In this document: piece by piece, positions 10,259 to 20,495 of the stretch
Layout of the letters: each line of letters begins with the position of its first letter
How positions within the stretch are numbered: position 1 is the stretch's first letter
Source of the DNA: Triparma columacea
Taxonomy: Eukaryota > Sar > Bolidophyceae > Parmales > Triparmaceae
DNA length: 64,000 bases
Assembly (NCBI GenBank): GCA_030267965.1
Contig: BRYA01000036.1
Span: 1 to 64,000 of the forward strand
Reading direction: 5' to 3'
Translations under genes and position numbers: made by a program
Notes under the pieces: generated by a model
Seen by the model: the letters and a program-made list of their open reading frames with translations, nothing else
Database searches by the model: none
Told to the model about the DNA's origin: nothing

Positions 10259-12262
10259 TCACCTTACCTCCACGTATTTGTAGTGGAGGACAAGGAAGAT
10301 GGCAATGCGCAGGCCAATGATGGCACAGACGAGCGTCCTAAAGCAGATCCACTTGTCTTGAAACATAAAGCTGTAATTGAAAAGCGGAGTATCGTCGTAG
10401 TTTTCGTACGGGTCCCAAGCTTCGACCAGCTCTGGAGCTTCCATCTCATTAACTGTCATCATTTCGAACGCGTTGAACATGTAAGAGCAGTTGTACAACC
10501 AGTAAAAGTCCTCGTTCATATGATCCCGACTGATTACTTGGCCGTTGAGGAGAAAAGAGAAGGCGATTAGCGCCATGCAAGCAGCCAGGGCAGAGATTGC
10601 GTCGGACGAAAGAAGAATTATCAGGTGAGAAGCTGAGTAACCAAAGAGCAATACCACGTACATTGAGACCATGTAAAACAACGGATCTCCCAAGAGTTCC
10701 ACAGTCTTGTATATGATCAATGTGAAGAGCCCAGTTATGAACACGTGAAGCGGTGTGTCAGTAATAGAGACGGCAAGGAAGTACTCGAGGGCGGAGTACA
10801 TTCCACCGGCTCTTTCGCGCTGAAACGCCGCTCGTTCTTGGACCTGTTTGCCGAGCTGCGGGAGGGACTGCAAGCTGAACATTATGATTGAGAAGAAGAT
10901 AATTGTCATCCTTTTTCCGTTGAAGGCGTCCCAATCGGGTTGAGGTTCGTCGCTCCAATCGAAGTAACCGTAGACTGGTATTTTTCCAAACAAGAAGCCT
11001 GCGAGAACTGCTAGGGCGCAAACTGCAAGCGGGGCAATAATGAATTCCTTTCCAGCCCTTGTCTTGGCTGTGAACGTCCTGAGAATGAGCGTGTAGGTCC
11101 TTTGGAATCGAGTTGCAGCAAACCTTGGCCTTACGACACCATAAATATCCGGTGGAGGAGTCTCACGGATTCTCTTTATCTCGTTAAGCATTTCCTTTCC
11201 AACAGATGTAGTCGAGAATGCCATCACCGGGGCGTCAAAGTCGTGCAGTGAGTCCTCCAGGGAGCAGTCGCTAGAGAAGTTGCGGGAAAGCGCATGAGAA
11301 TCAGTCTCGAGAACATCGAGGAAGAAGTCGGCGGGGTTGGTGTTCGGAGGGAGGGAGCATTGCAGATGAGTCTCGAAGTACTTCGTGGCGGATGAAGCTG
11401 GACCGAAATAGACGGTAGTGCCTTTGTGGAGGAGGAGGAGGAGGTCGAACTGGTGGAATATTGAAGACCGGGGTTGGTGTATAGAGCACACGATGGAGAG
11501 CCCGTGCTGGCATAGCTGGTTGAGGGATCTTACGCAACTAAGCGCGTTTGGGGAATCGAGGCCGGAGGTTGGCTCATCGAGGAGCAGGACGGAGGGATTT
11601 GAGAGCAGTCCGAGGGCTATTGAAAGGCGGCGTCTCTGCCCTCCACTTATGCCCCTTACATCTGCGTTACCCACAATGGTATTCTTGACTTTAGTGAGCT
11701 TGAGCGCGTCCAGGAGAATTCCTATGTGGTCCGGCAATGGGTTTCTGAGAAACATTTTTTGAGCATAGGAGAGCGTCTCTTGCACGGTAAGGCTGGGGAT
11801 GTACTCGTCCTCCTGTATGACGTAGGAGGACACGGATTTGAGCGTAATGCGCGACTTCCGCGCCTCCTCGTTGTTCATGTACAGCTTTCCATCAAGTTTC
11901 CCACTTTTGTTCCGGTCTGCGAGAATGTCCAATAAGGTGGTTTTACCTGCCCCTGAGCTTCCGAGTACTGCGACCATGGCCTTCGGTTTCACGTAGCACG
12001 ATACGCTGTTGAGAATCTCGATTGGGGGAGGAGGTTCCTTGCTTAGGCATCTCTGAAAAAGGGACCTTCGCTGTGGGACAGTGTAAGATACACTTTCAAG
12101 GCTAAGGGACACGGGAAGGGGGATCGGAAGGTAATGTAGAGCATCTTCTGAGACGTCTGAGGTCTTTGACAAGAGGGGGGTCCCAGGGGCGTCCATCATG
12201 AGGATTCTTTTGACCTTGATATTGACTGAGTACCACTGGTAAATTAGGAATCCTATCATCAT
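10259..12262 (-). CDS. ABCG-family half-transporter
   Basis: A half-size ABC transporter of the White/ABCG type: ATP-binding domain first, membrane domain second. Walker A is 'GSSGAGKTT', the signature 'ISGGQRRRLS' and Walker B 'SVLLLDEPTSGLD', followed by the switch 'VCSIHQPRS'. About six hydrophobic helices fill the second half ('ITGLFTLIIYKTV', 'HLIILLSSDAISALAACMALI' and others), with a final helix before the C-terminal 'KYVEVR'. I take the ATG at 12262, giving 667 residues; the frame stays open further upstream only without an ATG. Such proteins dimerise and export lipids, sterols or drugs; the substrate is unknown. Its start lies only 59 bases after the stop of the same-strand DCP1 gene. 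The GAGGTAAG next to the stop could also be a donor, so a short spliced C-terminus is possible. Confidence 0.9.
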   Translation of the reverse strand: MMIGFLIYQWYSVNIKVKRILMMDAPGTPLLSKTSDVSEDALHYLPIPLPVSLSLESVSYTVPQRRSLFQRCLSKEPPPPIEILNSVSCYVKPKAMVAVLGSSGAGKTTLLDILADRNKSGKLDGKLYMNNEEARKSRITLKSVSSYVIQEDEYIPSLTVQETLSYAQKMFLRNPLPDHIGILLDALKLTKVKNTIVGNADVRGISGGQRRRLSIALGLLSNPSVLLLDEPTSGLDSPNALSCVRSLNQLCQHGLSIVCSIHQPRSSIFHQFDLLLLLHKGTTVYFGPASSATKYFETHLQCSLPPNTNPADFFLDVLETDSHALSRNFSSDCSLEDSLHDFDAPVMAFSTTSVGKEMLNEIKRIRETPPPDIYGVVRPRFAATRFQRTYTLILRTFTAKTRAGKEFIIAPLAVCALAVLAGFLFGKIPVYGYFDWSDEPQPDWDAFNGKRMTIIFFSIIMFSLQSLPQLGKQVQERAAFQRERAGGMYSALEYFLAVSITDTPLHVFITGLFTLIIYKTVELLGDPLFYMVSMYVVLLFGYSASHLIILLSSDAISALAACMALIAFSFLLNGQVISRDHMNEDFYWLYNCSYMFNAFEMMTVNEMEAPELVEAWDPYENYDDTPLFNYSFMFQDKWICFRTLVCAIIGLRIAIFLVLHYKYVEVR

Positions 12263-12321
12263 AAGAATCGCAAAACCCAATAGAAAAAAGAAAGAAATAA
12301 TGTGATTTCTAGCAACTTAGC

Positions 12322-13675
12322 CTACTTCTTTCCTGCCCTTGCGGTCGCCACCTTCAGGTACTGTGCGTGTAGTAGATCTATAAACCTATCGTCCTGTATC
12401 AGGCTCAGGAGGGTGAGCTGCAGGCCCTTCTTGTCCAGGACAAGGTTCGGTGCGGCGGCTGGGGAGGCTGGGGCGGCGGCGGGGGAGGCTGGGGCGGCGG
12501 CGTGGGAGGTCGTGTGGGGAGGTAGGGGTTGCGAGGTGGGATTGGGGGGGGTGGAGGAGGACTGAGCGTTGCTGGGGGGGGAGGGCTTGTTGATACCGAG
12601 GGCGCTCATGAGGGATGCGGTGGCCTCCCTATTTACGGTCTCCTTGGAAGTCACCTGGACCTGGTCATTGATTATGCGCCCAAGGAGAGACTGGATTGTT
12701 GTCATCTCGGCGGGATCGTGAAAGTAGAGGCCTCGGACGACTGGGCCAACCTGCGAAGCGAGCAACAAGAGGGTGTTGCGAAATGTTAATGCAAGAGTGA
12801 GTTTATAATGTTTGTGAACGAGCAGCATGCTTTCACACATGGAGCATCATGTTTTCGCACATATTGTTAACACTCCACACCATCTGTCTTGTCCATTCTC
12901 ACCCTGAACATGAGTAGCTGGGTTGTGGAGGAGGGGGGGGAGGGAAGGAGGGAATAAGTGTGTGCGGTCATTTTATCAAACCAACCTTAAGGAGCGCTCT
13001 CACCTTCTCCGCCCGCTTGAGGTCCACAGTGGAATCAATGTCCTGCGAGAAGTTCGTAGGGGAATTCCGGTTCAATATTATCATCTTCACGGGGGGGCAT
13101 AAAGGGGTTGTTAGTTTAAGGGGGTGTAACAAGGGCTTACAGTGACGTGGATAAACACGCATCCGTAATGTGATTACCTTGAATCTAGGAGATGTGCTTC
13201 GTTTGACAACCAACAGTGTGCCCTCCATGTCCTTCTTCTCCCACTTTGGCGCTGTCTCTGTCCCCAAGAGCTCGTACATGACGGTGTGGGATGCCGAACC
13301 TACGACCTCTGCGGGGCCGAGAAGGGGGGGAGAGGGAAGTTAGGGGGGAATAGGGTTGGGGAGGAGTCACATGAATACATGCGCACTATCTCAACAACTC
13401 CAACACAACCATCTCTTCTTCAAACGCAATCCCCGCAATCCAAGCGACGCTCCTCTCTCCTTTTCCCGCCGCAAGTCGTTTCCTCCCCTTGTTACGAGGT
13501 GAATTCCCCCAATTTGTGTCCCATCTCCACGGAGGTTCGAAGTGTATCTCATTTTCTTACCTAACACTGACGGATCCTGGCGCTTGGCTGCCTTTAAATT
13601 AGCAGCAGCCTTCAAGTTAGCTATTGCATCTGGGTTAGGTTGCGCTGGTTGTGTGTTTGCTTTTTGCTTTCCCAT
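12322..13675 (-). CDS. DCP1: mRNA-decapping enzyme subunit 1 (DCP1)
   Basis: Four exons on the minus strand: 13675-13561, 13308-13178, 13084-13004 and 12750-12322, with GTAAG/GTGAG/GTAATC donors and phases that join to a 251-residue protein. It has the DCP1 EVH1-type fold: an N-terminal helix ('[14 protein letters not shown]'), '[20 protein letters not shown]' (the classic WEKxDVEGTLF strand), 'MIILNRNSP' and '[13 protein letters not shown]' (GIWFYD in animals). A Pro/Ala-rich linker follows. The C-terminal '[21 protein letters not shown]' fits the DCP1 trimerisation segment. DCP1 activates DCP2 in cytoplasmic mRNA decapping. The linker carries two copies of a PASPAAAP repeat. Confidence 0.88.
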
Positions 13676-13718
13676 CCTCAAGAAATTGGGCAAAAGCAAA
13701 TTAGCAAATTAGCTGAAA

Positions 13719-14616
13719 ATGGATGTTCCTGACTCTCCTGTCATGGTTAGCGACAGCAGACCTGATTATATGTCAAGCGATGAAGAGGTGAGTATGTGAA
13801 TTTGTTGCATTTGTCTCTAATGTGTTGTAGATGATTAGTAATCTTTCTACCATCCGAGGCAGCTAATGTTCTGTCCAAAATGAGAGCCCCTCCCCTTATC
13901 CTTACCCCCCTCCCCCCCCGATCCTGATTTGCCCCGCTCGTTCTATAGTACGGCGAAGAGAAAGTAGTTCCAGATGAGCTTTATAATGAGGGAAAGGATG
14001 ATGAGGATGAAGCCTGGGTTTACAAGAACCTGAGAGGAGGGGTGGAGGAGGATGTCACCTTGAAGTTGAAGGGTGGCGACGTTGCAGATAGCAGTAAGGA
14101 ACAGGTTGGGGTTGGTGAGGGCAACGTTTCCTCCAAAACTGTCGCTGCTTTGAAGCCTCGGGACAGCGACGCTGTGCTCTCCTGCCCTTGCTGTTTCCAC
14201 ATCCTCTGCATGGACTGCCAGAAGCACGACCGATACGCGAATCAATTCAGGGCCATGTTCGTTATTGACGTTAAGGTTGATTGGGCGAGCAAGTGGGTTG
14301 AGGACTGGGTGGGGGGGGAGGAAGGGAATAGTGAGGTGGAGGGAGGGAGGGAGAAGGTGAGGTGGAGCGGGGAGCAGAGCGAAGACGGGTGCAAGGGTCG
14401 GGGCGAAATGTGAAGCGAGTGACGAGGCGAAGAGCGAAGCGGGGAGCAAATTCACGTTCCAACGTACTAACCGGTTTTCGCCATTCACGCCTCGCTCATT
14501 GCTCGTCGCAGGGGTCGTACTATCACGTGCACTGTGGGAGGTGTAGTACAAAGGTGGCTGCTTTGAACATGGACGATGAGGTGTACCATTTTTACGGTTG
14601 CATCGCATCCCATTAA
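13719..14616 (+). CDS. EAPP: E2F-associated phosphoprotein (EAPP) family protein
   Basis: Three exons, 13719-13787, 13949-14275 and 14512-14616, join in phase 0 to a 166-residue protein. The start is acidic ('DYMSSDEE', 'DDEDEAWVYKNL'). A Cys-rich core follows: 'LSCPCCFHILCMDCQKHDRY' then 'QFRAMFVIDV', and in the last exon 'YYHVHCGRCSTKVAA' and 'DEVYHFYGCIASH', all in the order of the EAPP family. The Cys pairs probably bind zinc. In animals EAPP is a nuclear phosphoprotein that modulates E2F-dependent transcription; its role in algae is unknown. Intron 2 holds the repeated GAGCGAAG motif discussed in the findings. It runs away from DCP1, with 43 bases between start codons, so the two share a bidirectional promoter. 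Confidence 0.82.
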
Positions 14617-14719
14617 AAAGAATTTGATTTTTGTTATGCATTTTCAAAAGATGTATTTCGTCGTTTTAAATCTTTTGGAGAACCACACATGTCGCTTACG
14701 TCTCTGGCACAGTGAAAAG

Positions 14720-16300
14720 TTAGAAGGTGTGGTGGCCGATGCCGAGGGCGGTGGCTAGGATGCCGAAAACGAAGAAGGGCTGGCTCGCCCCCTGGAACTT
14801 GACATCGTTGGCAATGGGGTCAGGGAAGAGGAGAGTGAGCTGGAAGTAGACCTGGGGGACCAAGAGGGCCAGGAGAGCGAGGGCGTAGTTGGTCTCCCCT
14901 ATCGAGGCCATGTAGGCTGCAACGCCCAACTGAGTGATGGATATGGAGCCAGCACAAATGTACTGGGGGAGGGCAGGGAGGGGGGGAAGGGGGGGGGGAT
15001 GGGGGGTGAGGGGGTTAGGATTGGGGTCGGGGAGGGTGTTGTCCGTCCCTGAGTATGGTCGATTCGCATCCATTTACAATGATTTCTCCACATTACATCA
15101 CGGTGGTTAATCTCATCATCAGAGCAAATAACCCCTCCCCTCCTCCCACCACCCGTTCCTCCCCAAAGTACGCACCTTTGCACCGTCGATCCCGAAGGCG
15201 ACGGGGAGCGAGTTAAGCCCGAGCTCCTTGTCTCCCTCGATAGACTTGAAATCGTTCACGATGGCAATTCCCAGACCGGCGATTGAGTAGAGGATGGGCA
15301 GGATCCAGAAGACGGGACGATCGAGAGTCCCGAAGACGGCCTGGCCGCACCACCAAGGGAGGGATATGTAGGAAGCGCCTAGGGCAAAGGACCCCTGCCA
15401 GCCGTTCATCTTGAGCTTGAGAGGGGGGGCGGAGTAAATGTAAGATATGAAGGAACCGAAGATGGAGAGGAGGAGGACAGAGGGAAACTCGTGTCCGGCC
15501 CACAAGTCAAGGCCGTAGCCGACTCCAAGCCCTCCTAGGAGGAGGAACCAGATTTGGGAAATCACTGCGGCGGCGAGCAGGAAGGTTAGTGTGATGCCTT
15601 AACGCTCTCCATACAGCAACCAATCCCTCGCTCACCTTGACCCTCGGATATCGCTCCAGACGGTATTGGCCTATTTGGTTCGTTGATGGCATCAATCTCC
15701 CTGTCATACCAGTCGTTGATTGTTTGGGTGTATCCCGTAAGAAAAGGTCCGGCGAGGATCATTGCGGCGAAGCCCTTTGCAGCGTCCTCTAGGCCGAGCA
15801 TCACGTCGCGATCGTTGGGGTCGAAGGGGTTCCAGATCCAGTGGTAGTTGCCAGAGGCAGCAGCACCGCACATAACACCCCAAACCAAGGGAATCCAAGT
15901 AATGGGCTTCGTCAACTGAAGACGAATGGCCCAAATATTGTCAGTCTTGCTACCGCCTGGGGAAGGATGAGGTGGGAGAGGGTCAATTGGGGGGTGGATA
16001 TAAACCATTTCGTCGACATCGTTGGCTCAAGTTGTGGATTAAAAGGAGATCAGAGGAAAATACACAATATTGTTACAACAAACACTCACCCTTGATACCA
16101 ACGAGCTGTCTCAAACCAGCAGATCCATCGGTAGCCTCCTCTGCTCCCTGGAAATCACCTTTGGCCAAAAGAGGGCGAGGTGTGAGGAATTTGCTATTCG
16201 TCCTAGTCAGAGTGTAAAGAGATGGCTTGCGTAGGGTGAAAGAGGGGGAGAAAGACTGAGATATGGGTGCTGCTACGAGGAGGAGGGCGAATAAACGCAT
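14720..16300 (-). CDS. CHLG: Chlorophyll synthase, plastid (ChlG)
   Basis: Four exons, 16300-16090, 15956-15636, 15564-15176 and 14962-14720, splice in frame to 387 residues. The enzyme esterifies chlorophyllide with a phytyl or geranylgeranyl chain in the thylakoid membrane. UbiA-family motifs are present: 'TINDWYDREIDAINEPNRP' (N-D-x-x-D-x-x-x-D prenyl-diphosphate site) and 'IVNDFKSIEGDKELGLNSLP' (second Asp-rich site). Several membrane helices and a C-terminal 'ITQLGVAAYMASIG' complete the fold. The N-terminus has a hydrophobic signal ('MRLFALLLVAAPISQS') followed by F and a Ser/Thr/Arg-rich stretch, the bipartite presequence of secondary red plastids. This is the clearest evidence that the organism is photosynthetic. 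Confidence 0.95.
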
Positions 16301-16405
16301 GTTGAAATTGGAGGATTTGTTGCTTTTGATAAAGCAAATCCGCAGCTTTTCGTCAAAACACATGAAATTAAGTCTATTTTTCTCTCTTTCTCTTCTCCAC
16401 AGTGC

Positions 16406-17242
16406 TCACCCCCCCCCCCCTCCACCACCTCCTCCACCTCCCCCATCCCCCCCCCCCAGCTTGTGATATGGATAAGCCGTAGCCTCGAACATACTCAGCG
16501 CGACCCAGACCTCAGGAGCGGCGCCCACACTATTCGTGATTTCGTACGTCTGGAGGGCCACGGGGGGGCCAGAGCAGGGGCAGAAGCAGATGGGGATCCG
16601 ACGAAACCCGACTGGCTTACCTGGTCCTGAGCCGCAGGGGTCGAGGAAATACCTCTGGAGGAGGGTCCCGTCTGCAGAGGACCTGCGGAACGAGTCGTCA
16701 TTGCAGCAATTGCAGATCGGCATCTTCGTCCCCTCCAACTTCGTGATCAGTTGACCCGTCGCGTCAGTAACGATAATGGGGGCGTCGTCTATGCAGATAG
16801 CGCAGTAACCCATCCCACCCTCGGAGAGGAAGTTAGCGACGGGGGCGCCTTGGTTGCCGATGACCTGCGCTTTGAAGGTGGGTAGATAGCAGCAGCAAGG
16901 CATGTCGCAGCAGGGCCAGTCGAACACAAGGGTGGCCGCTGGTTCCAAGTTCCCCTGGGGCATACTCGGCCTCAGGGCACCGGACTCATCAACCTGGCCT
17001 TTCACTATGGGGATTCTGAGACCATTGAAGGGGTGCTTACAATGACAAAAATTGGCGCACCCCTGCCTCATCACCTCCTTCCAGTTGGCGTCCGCATACA
17101 TCAGCTGGTCCTCTGTAGAGCCAGAGAAGAGAACGAAAGTCTCGCTGAGCCGGTTGGGGGAATATATATGATCCACTTTGTAAGTACCGTCGCCGCGGTC
17201 CATCTTTTGGGCGGCTGGTGAGGACACCACGCTGGTGTACAT
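16406..17242 (-). CDS. Cys-rich phospholipid-scramblase-like protein
   Basis: A 278-residue protein from an ATG at 17242. The middle has a Cys-rich run ('WPCCDMPCCCYLPTFKAQVI') followed by 'GYCAICIDDAPIIVTDATGQ' and a second Cys cluster ('MPICNCCNDDSF', then 'IPICFCPCSG'). The order (basic/Cys strand, Gly-rich turn, 'I-x-D-A' strand) resembles scramblases and related tubby-like beta-barrels, but the match is weak. Scramblases move phospholipids between leaflets; here that is only a suggestion. The protein ends in a poly-glycine tail encoded by a G homopolymer, a place where assembly errors or a missed donor (GGTGAGC) could change the true C-terminus. Its stop lies 105 bases before the start of the chlorophyll synthase on the same strand. 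Confidence 0.6.
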   Translation of the reverse strand: MYTSVVSSPAAQKMDRGDGTYKVDHIYSPNRLSETFVLFSGSTEDQLMYADANWKEVMRQGCANFCHCKHPFNGLRIPIVKGQVDESGALRPSMPQGNLEPAATLVFDWPCCDMPCCCYLPTFKAQVIGNQGAPVANFLSEGGMGYCAICIDDAPIIVTDATGQLITKLEGTKMPICNCCNDDSFRRSSADGTLLQRYFLDPCGSGPGKPVGFRRIPICFCPCSGPPVALQTYEITNSVGAAPEVWVALSMFEATAYPYHKLGGGDGGGGGGGGGGGG

Positions 17243-17396
17243 GAAATGAACAAGGTGTGGAACAAGAGCAAGTTGTGGAACCGGAGTCCAGCGGAGATTT
17301 TGGTCCGGAGGAAAGATCGGAGTCGGAGTGGAAAAAGACTGCTGCTGTGGCTTGTGTTTTCATAGTGAAAGAGGAATCTGAAACAACGAAATAAAG

Positions 17397-18551
17397 ATGA
17401 TATTGTCCAACTACGTAATGTTGCTGATGATGTTCTTCGTCCTTGCTTTCTTTGAATGCAAGGGGTTCTCTTCAAAACCAAGATACAGAAGAGGCCGGGC
17501 CTTGCCAAGTCAACGAAGATGCAGTTCTACCTCAGCTCTTGGAGCGAAGGTGAAAAGCAGGAGGGATATGATGGAGAAAAGTGTGTCAGTCGGGCTTACT
17601 CTCTTCCTTGCACCAACAGCCGCCCCTGCTGTGGAGGGTGAGGCTGCAGTCGCAATAGGGTCAGCTGAGAGGGCTTGTAGGGAGAGGGGTGACTGTCTTC
17701 AGACGGGTAATTTCGATGGAGCGCTAGGACTCAATTGGGGGGGGAAGGATCGATGCGATGCCAGGGACCCGTCTTGTAGGACAGATGGGAGGCTGGAGGG
17801 GGGCACTGAGGGGAGCAAAGAAGACTTCACTCCTCCAAAGGGGACGCGAGAGGTGACGGACGTCCTTTCCATCACCTTCTCGATCGGGAGTAGGGGTAAC
17901 GAAAAGGTGCAGTTGAATATTGGATTGTTTGGAGATGAATATCCGGAGGCGGTGGAGCAAATGCTCTTGACCTTCAGCGACAGGGGGCTGGTGACCGGAC
18001 CGAAATTGGCGCTGGAGGAGGGTTTTGGTGTGAGCAGTCTCGGGTTGATGGGATCATATGCGATGGTGACGTACGTGGGAGCTGAACCAGGGACAGTCAC
18101 CGTGGGTATTCCAAGTCAGAAGGTGGTTTACGCAAAGGAGAAAAACATGGGGAAAGCACCTGATGACTTCCAACCGCAACCGCGTCCGCGAGCTATCAGA
18201 GGTGGTGGGGGGGTGGGGAGGGATGAAGGGGGGGTGGGAACAGTGGCGATTGACAAGAGGGGACTGGGATGGTTGGAGGAGGGCAGGGACTTGGATTCCG
18301 CCTTTGACAGATTGTTCGAGCTGAGGGGGTACGGGCGAGGGGGAGTTGGAAGGAATGACGAAGAGGAGAAAATTTTAATCGGACAGCTGATGGACAAGAG
18401 CTCTATGGAGGGACTCTATAGGCTGAGCACTTTGCCAGTCAACAAGAAATTCCAGGCAATCATAGGGGCCCAGGAGGGCCCGCCACTGGTTAACGTGAGG
18501 ATTTTGGGAGTGAAGCAAAGGCATGTGGTAGTGGGTAGTAAGGGTGAATGA
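17397..18551 (+). CDS. Plastid (probably lumenal) cyclophilin-like protein
   Basis: An intronless 384-residue protein. It starts with a hydrophobic signal ('YVMLLMMFFVLAFFECKG') followed by F and a basic stretch, then a second targeting element with a twin arginine ('KVKSRRDMMEKSVSVGLT', ending near 'APAVEG'). This tripartite layout fits import into the thylakoid lumen. The body contains 'LSITFSIGSRGNEKVQLNIG' and 'LFGDEYPEAVEQMLLTF', which resemble the first strands of divergent cyclophilin-like domains. The usual catalytic Arg/Phe pattern is not obvious, so peptidyl-prolyl isomerase activity is doubtful. Long Gly-rich loops sit near residues 265-285. It is divergent from the scramblase-like gene, with 154 bases between start codons. 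Confidence 0.6.
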   Translation: MILSNYVMLLMMFFVLAFFECKGFSSKPRYRRGRALPSQRRCSSTSALGAKVKSRRDMMEKSVSVGLTLFLAPTAAPAVEGEAAVAIGSAERACRERGDCLQTGNFDGALGLNWGGKDRCDARDPSCRTDGRLEGGTEGSKEDFTPPKGTREVTDVLSITFSIGSRGNEKVQLNIGLFGDEYPEAVEQMLLTFSDRGLVTGPKLALEEGFGVSSLGLMGSYAMVTYVGAEPGTVTVGIPSQKVVYAKEKNMGKAPDDFQPQPRPRAIRGGGGVGRDEGGVGTVAIDKRGLGWLEEGRDLDSAFDRLFELRGYGRGGVGRNDEEEKILIGQLMDKSSMEGLYRLSTLPVNKKFQAIIGAQEGPPLVNVRILGVKQRHVVVGSKGE

Positions 18552-18603
18552 AATAAGTGAGCGCATGGCGAATGTTTTATGCAAAAGCAATCAGGCTTCA
18601 GGC

Positions 18604-19696
18604 TTAGGCTTTGGCTTGTTGATTAACTTGACTCATCAGGACCTTCCACGTCGAGCCCTTCTGCACGCATAAAACTTCACGGACAATACCACCCTTGTTC
18701 CTGACGCACAAGATTCTCGCAGTGCCTCCGCTCGAGGGGTCCACCCTAATTGCATAAAGCACCGCCTTCGCTGCCGCTGTGATGTACCTCATTTCCTCAT
18801 CGGTGGGGGCATAGGAGCTTTGGGTGCCACGGGAGAGTCTCTCAGCTTCGTCTATTTCCCTCCCCATCCTCCTCCATTCCTCGTCTCCCAAACCCTCCAA
18901 TCCGTCCTCAAAGTGTCCCCCAGCATCCCTTCCCCCGCTGCCCCCAACCACCACGTCCCCATGCCTCATTATTACAACCTCTCCGCCACCCCTCCCCTTG
19001 CACTCTAGCAGGGTCGTGCCTTCCGTCTCATGAGAGTGCGCAAGGATTAGAGAACACTGGGAAGGGGGGGGGGGGGGGGGATGTTGGTAAGAAGATATTG
19101 AAAAAAGGTGTCCTCAATACCATCCCTACACTCCACCTCACCTTGCTTGCAAGATCAGACGGAAGCGATTTGAATGCCGCCTTAAGTATAGGCACGAGCG
19201 TCCGTACCGTGAGCGTCGGGTACGGCTGTATCAATGTGTTCGTGCTCTGCATGTCCGTCGCTGGGGCACCCTCCCCGACAATCGGACTCTCAACTAGTCT
19301 TAGCTCACTAACGAGCTTTCTCCTGAACCATTCCTCGATCTCATCCTCCACCACCTTGACAGTCCTCTTGGTCCCCTTTGTGACTCCTGTTCTCATGATC
19401 GCCAGACCCCAGAAGCAACCCTCCCCCCGGGGGTCGTTTTTCAAGTTCATTCTATAATCCTTCGAGAATATGCACGTGACCTTCTCGGAGAGGGAGTTCA
19501 CGACGTAACCGTTGGAGCTGGTCCTGGTGTCGCTTCCCATGACAACACCAAAGGGTGTATTTATAGACAACAGAGTTGTACCAGTTGTGTGTTGTGTTGT
19601 CATGTCGTTGGGTTTGGGGAGTGTCGCAGCGTTAATGTGTGTAGAAGAAAGGAATACCGCGAGGAAGAGGAGGGATACGATTATTGATGGGAGCAT
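18604..19696 (-). CDS. Proteasome beta1-like Ntn hydrolase with secretory signal peptide
   Basis: Two exons, 19696-19142 and 19056-18604, join in phase 0 to 335 residues. The fold is that of a 20S proteasome catalytic beta subunit, closest to beta1: 'TTGTTLLSI' gives the nucleophile Thr at residue 40, 'GSDTRTSS' the Asp at 56 and 'SLSEKVTCI' the Lys at 72. These are exactly the Thr1, Asp17 and Lys33 spacings. The second half has 'VVVGGSGG' and 'DPSSGGTARIL', matching the conserved GSGS and D-x-SSGG motifs. Unlike normal subunits it starts with a strong signal peptide ('MLPSIIVSLLFLAVFLSS') and has long insertions near residues 85-155 and 235-270. A compartment other than cytosol/nucleus is implied: ER, periplastid or plastid. 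Intron 1 holds a G homopolymer next to the acceptor. Confidence 0.82.
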
Positions 19697-19907
19697 AATT
19701 AGACGAGGTTGCTGTGTGAAGGGTGATTATGGGGATGTAGAGTAATAGAGGTGGCAAAGCAAAAAAAGGGGTTGATCAAATGATCCAGAAAGGTAGTTTG
19801 ACGCGTTAAAACACGTCGAGTAGTGTTTTTGGGTTGGATAAATTTAGGGTTGGCAAATTCTCCCCAGAACAAAAGGTGTTTCAAGAGGATAAATTTCGTA
19901 AATCCGT

Positions 19908-20495
19908 ATGAGTCTACTAAGTCGCGTGAATAAATTTGCCTCTGTTCTTCCCAATTCAAGAGCCTCGTTTGCTAGATTTAGTAGTTTGGGGGGTATCCCT
20001 GTTGTGGACTCCCCTACTCTTTACAGCCATTTGCAGGCTTCCAACGACAGCAAGTTCGTTACGGTGGATGTGAGACCCATGGAAGAGATTCGCGCTACCT
20101 ACGGACGCCCTATTGATGCGTACCTTGAACCAGAAGAACTCAGCAGTGAAGAAGGTGCGATTTGAAGCGGCTTGCCATTTCCTTTGAGCGGCACTCGCCG
20201 GTTACTGTGCTCGAATTTCCTCACACTCCCCTCCTTTAACACCCGTACAGCAATCAAATACGTCCACCTCGACGAAATCACGTCGGGGGAGTGGCTGGAG
20301 TCCTCGCCAGAGGACTTTGAGGAGGAGTTCAACTTCCCCCATCCGCTCCACAACAATAATAAGACAATCGTTTTCATCTGTAGGGGCGGCGTCCGCTCCA
20401 AGCTGGCTTGTGAAGTCGCCCGTCAACAGGGCGTAGGAAATGTTGCCAACTATCTTGAAGGGGCTGCAGGGTGGGACTTCTGGTGGTCGAAGTAA
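19908..20495 (+). CDS. Rhodanese-domain protein, organelle-targeted
   Basis: Two exons, 19908-20154 and 20251-20495, give 163 residues. A basic, Ser/Arg-rich presequence without acidic residues ('MSLLSRVNKFASVLPNSRAS') suggests mitochondrial import. The rhodanese fold follows: 'KFVTVDVRPMEEI', 'YVHLDEITSGEW', and the active-site loop 'ICRGGVRSK', whose Cys would carry a persulfide. The end is 'NVANYLEGAAGWDFW', close to the usual 'nLeGGi.aW' motif. Single-domain rhodaneses transfer sulfane sulfur; the acceptor is unknown. It is divergent from the proteasome-like gene, with 211 bases between start codons. Confidence 0.85.

Noticed and set aside
15119..15176. Continuation of chlorophyll synthase exon 3 into the following sequence
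   Set aside because: A good donor (AAGGTGCGTAC) ends the exon at 15176 and the next exon resumes the conserved sequence in phase.
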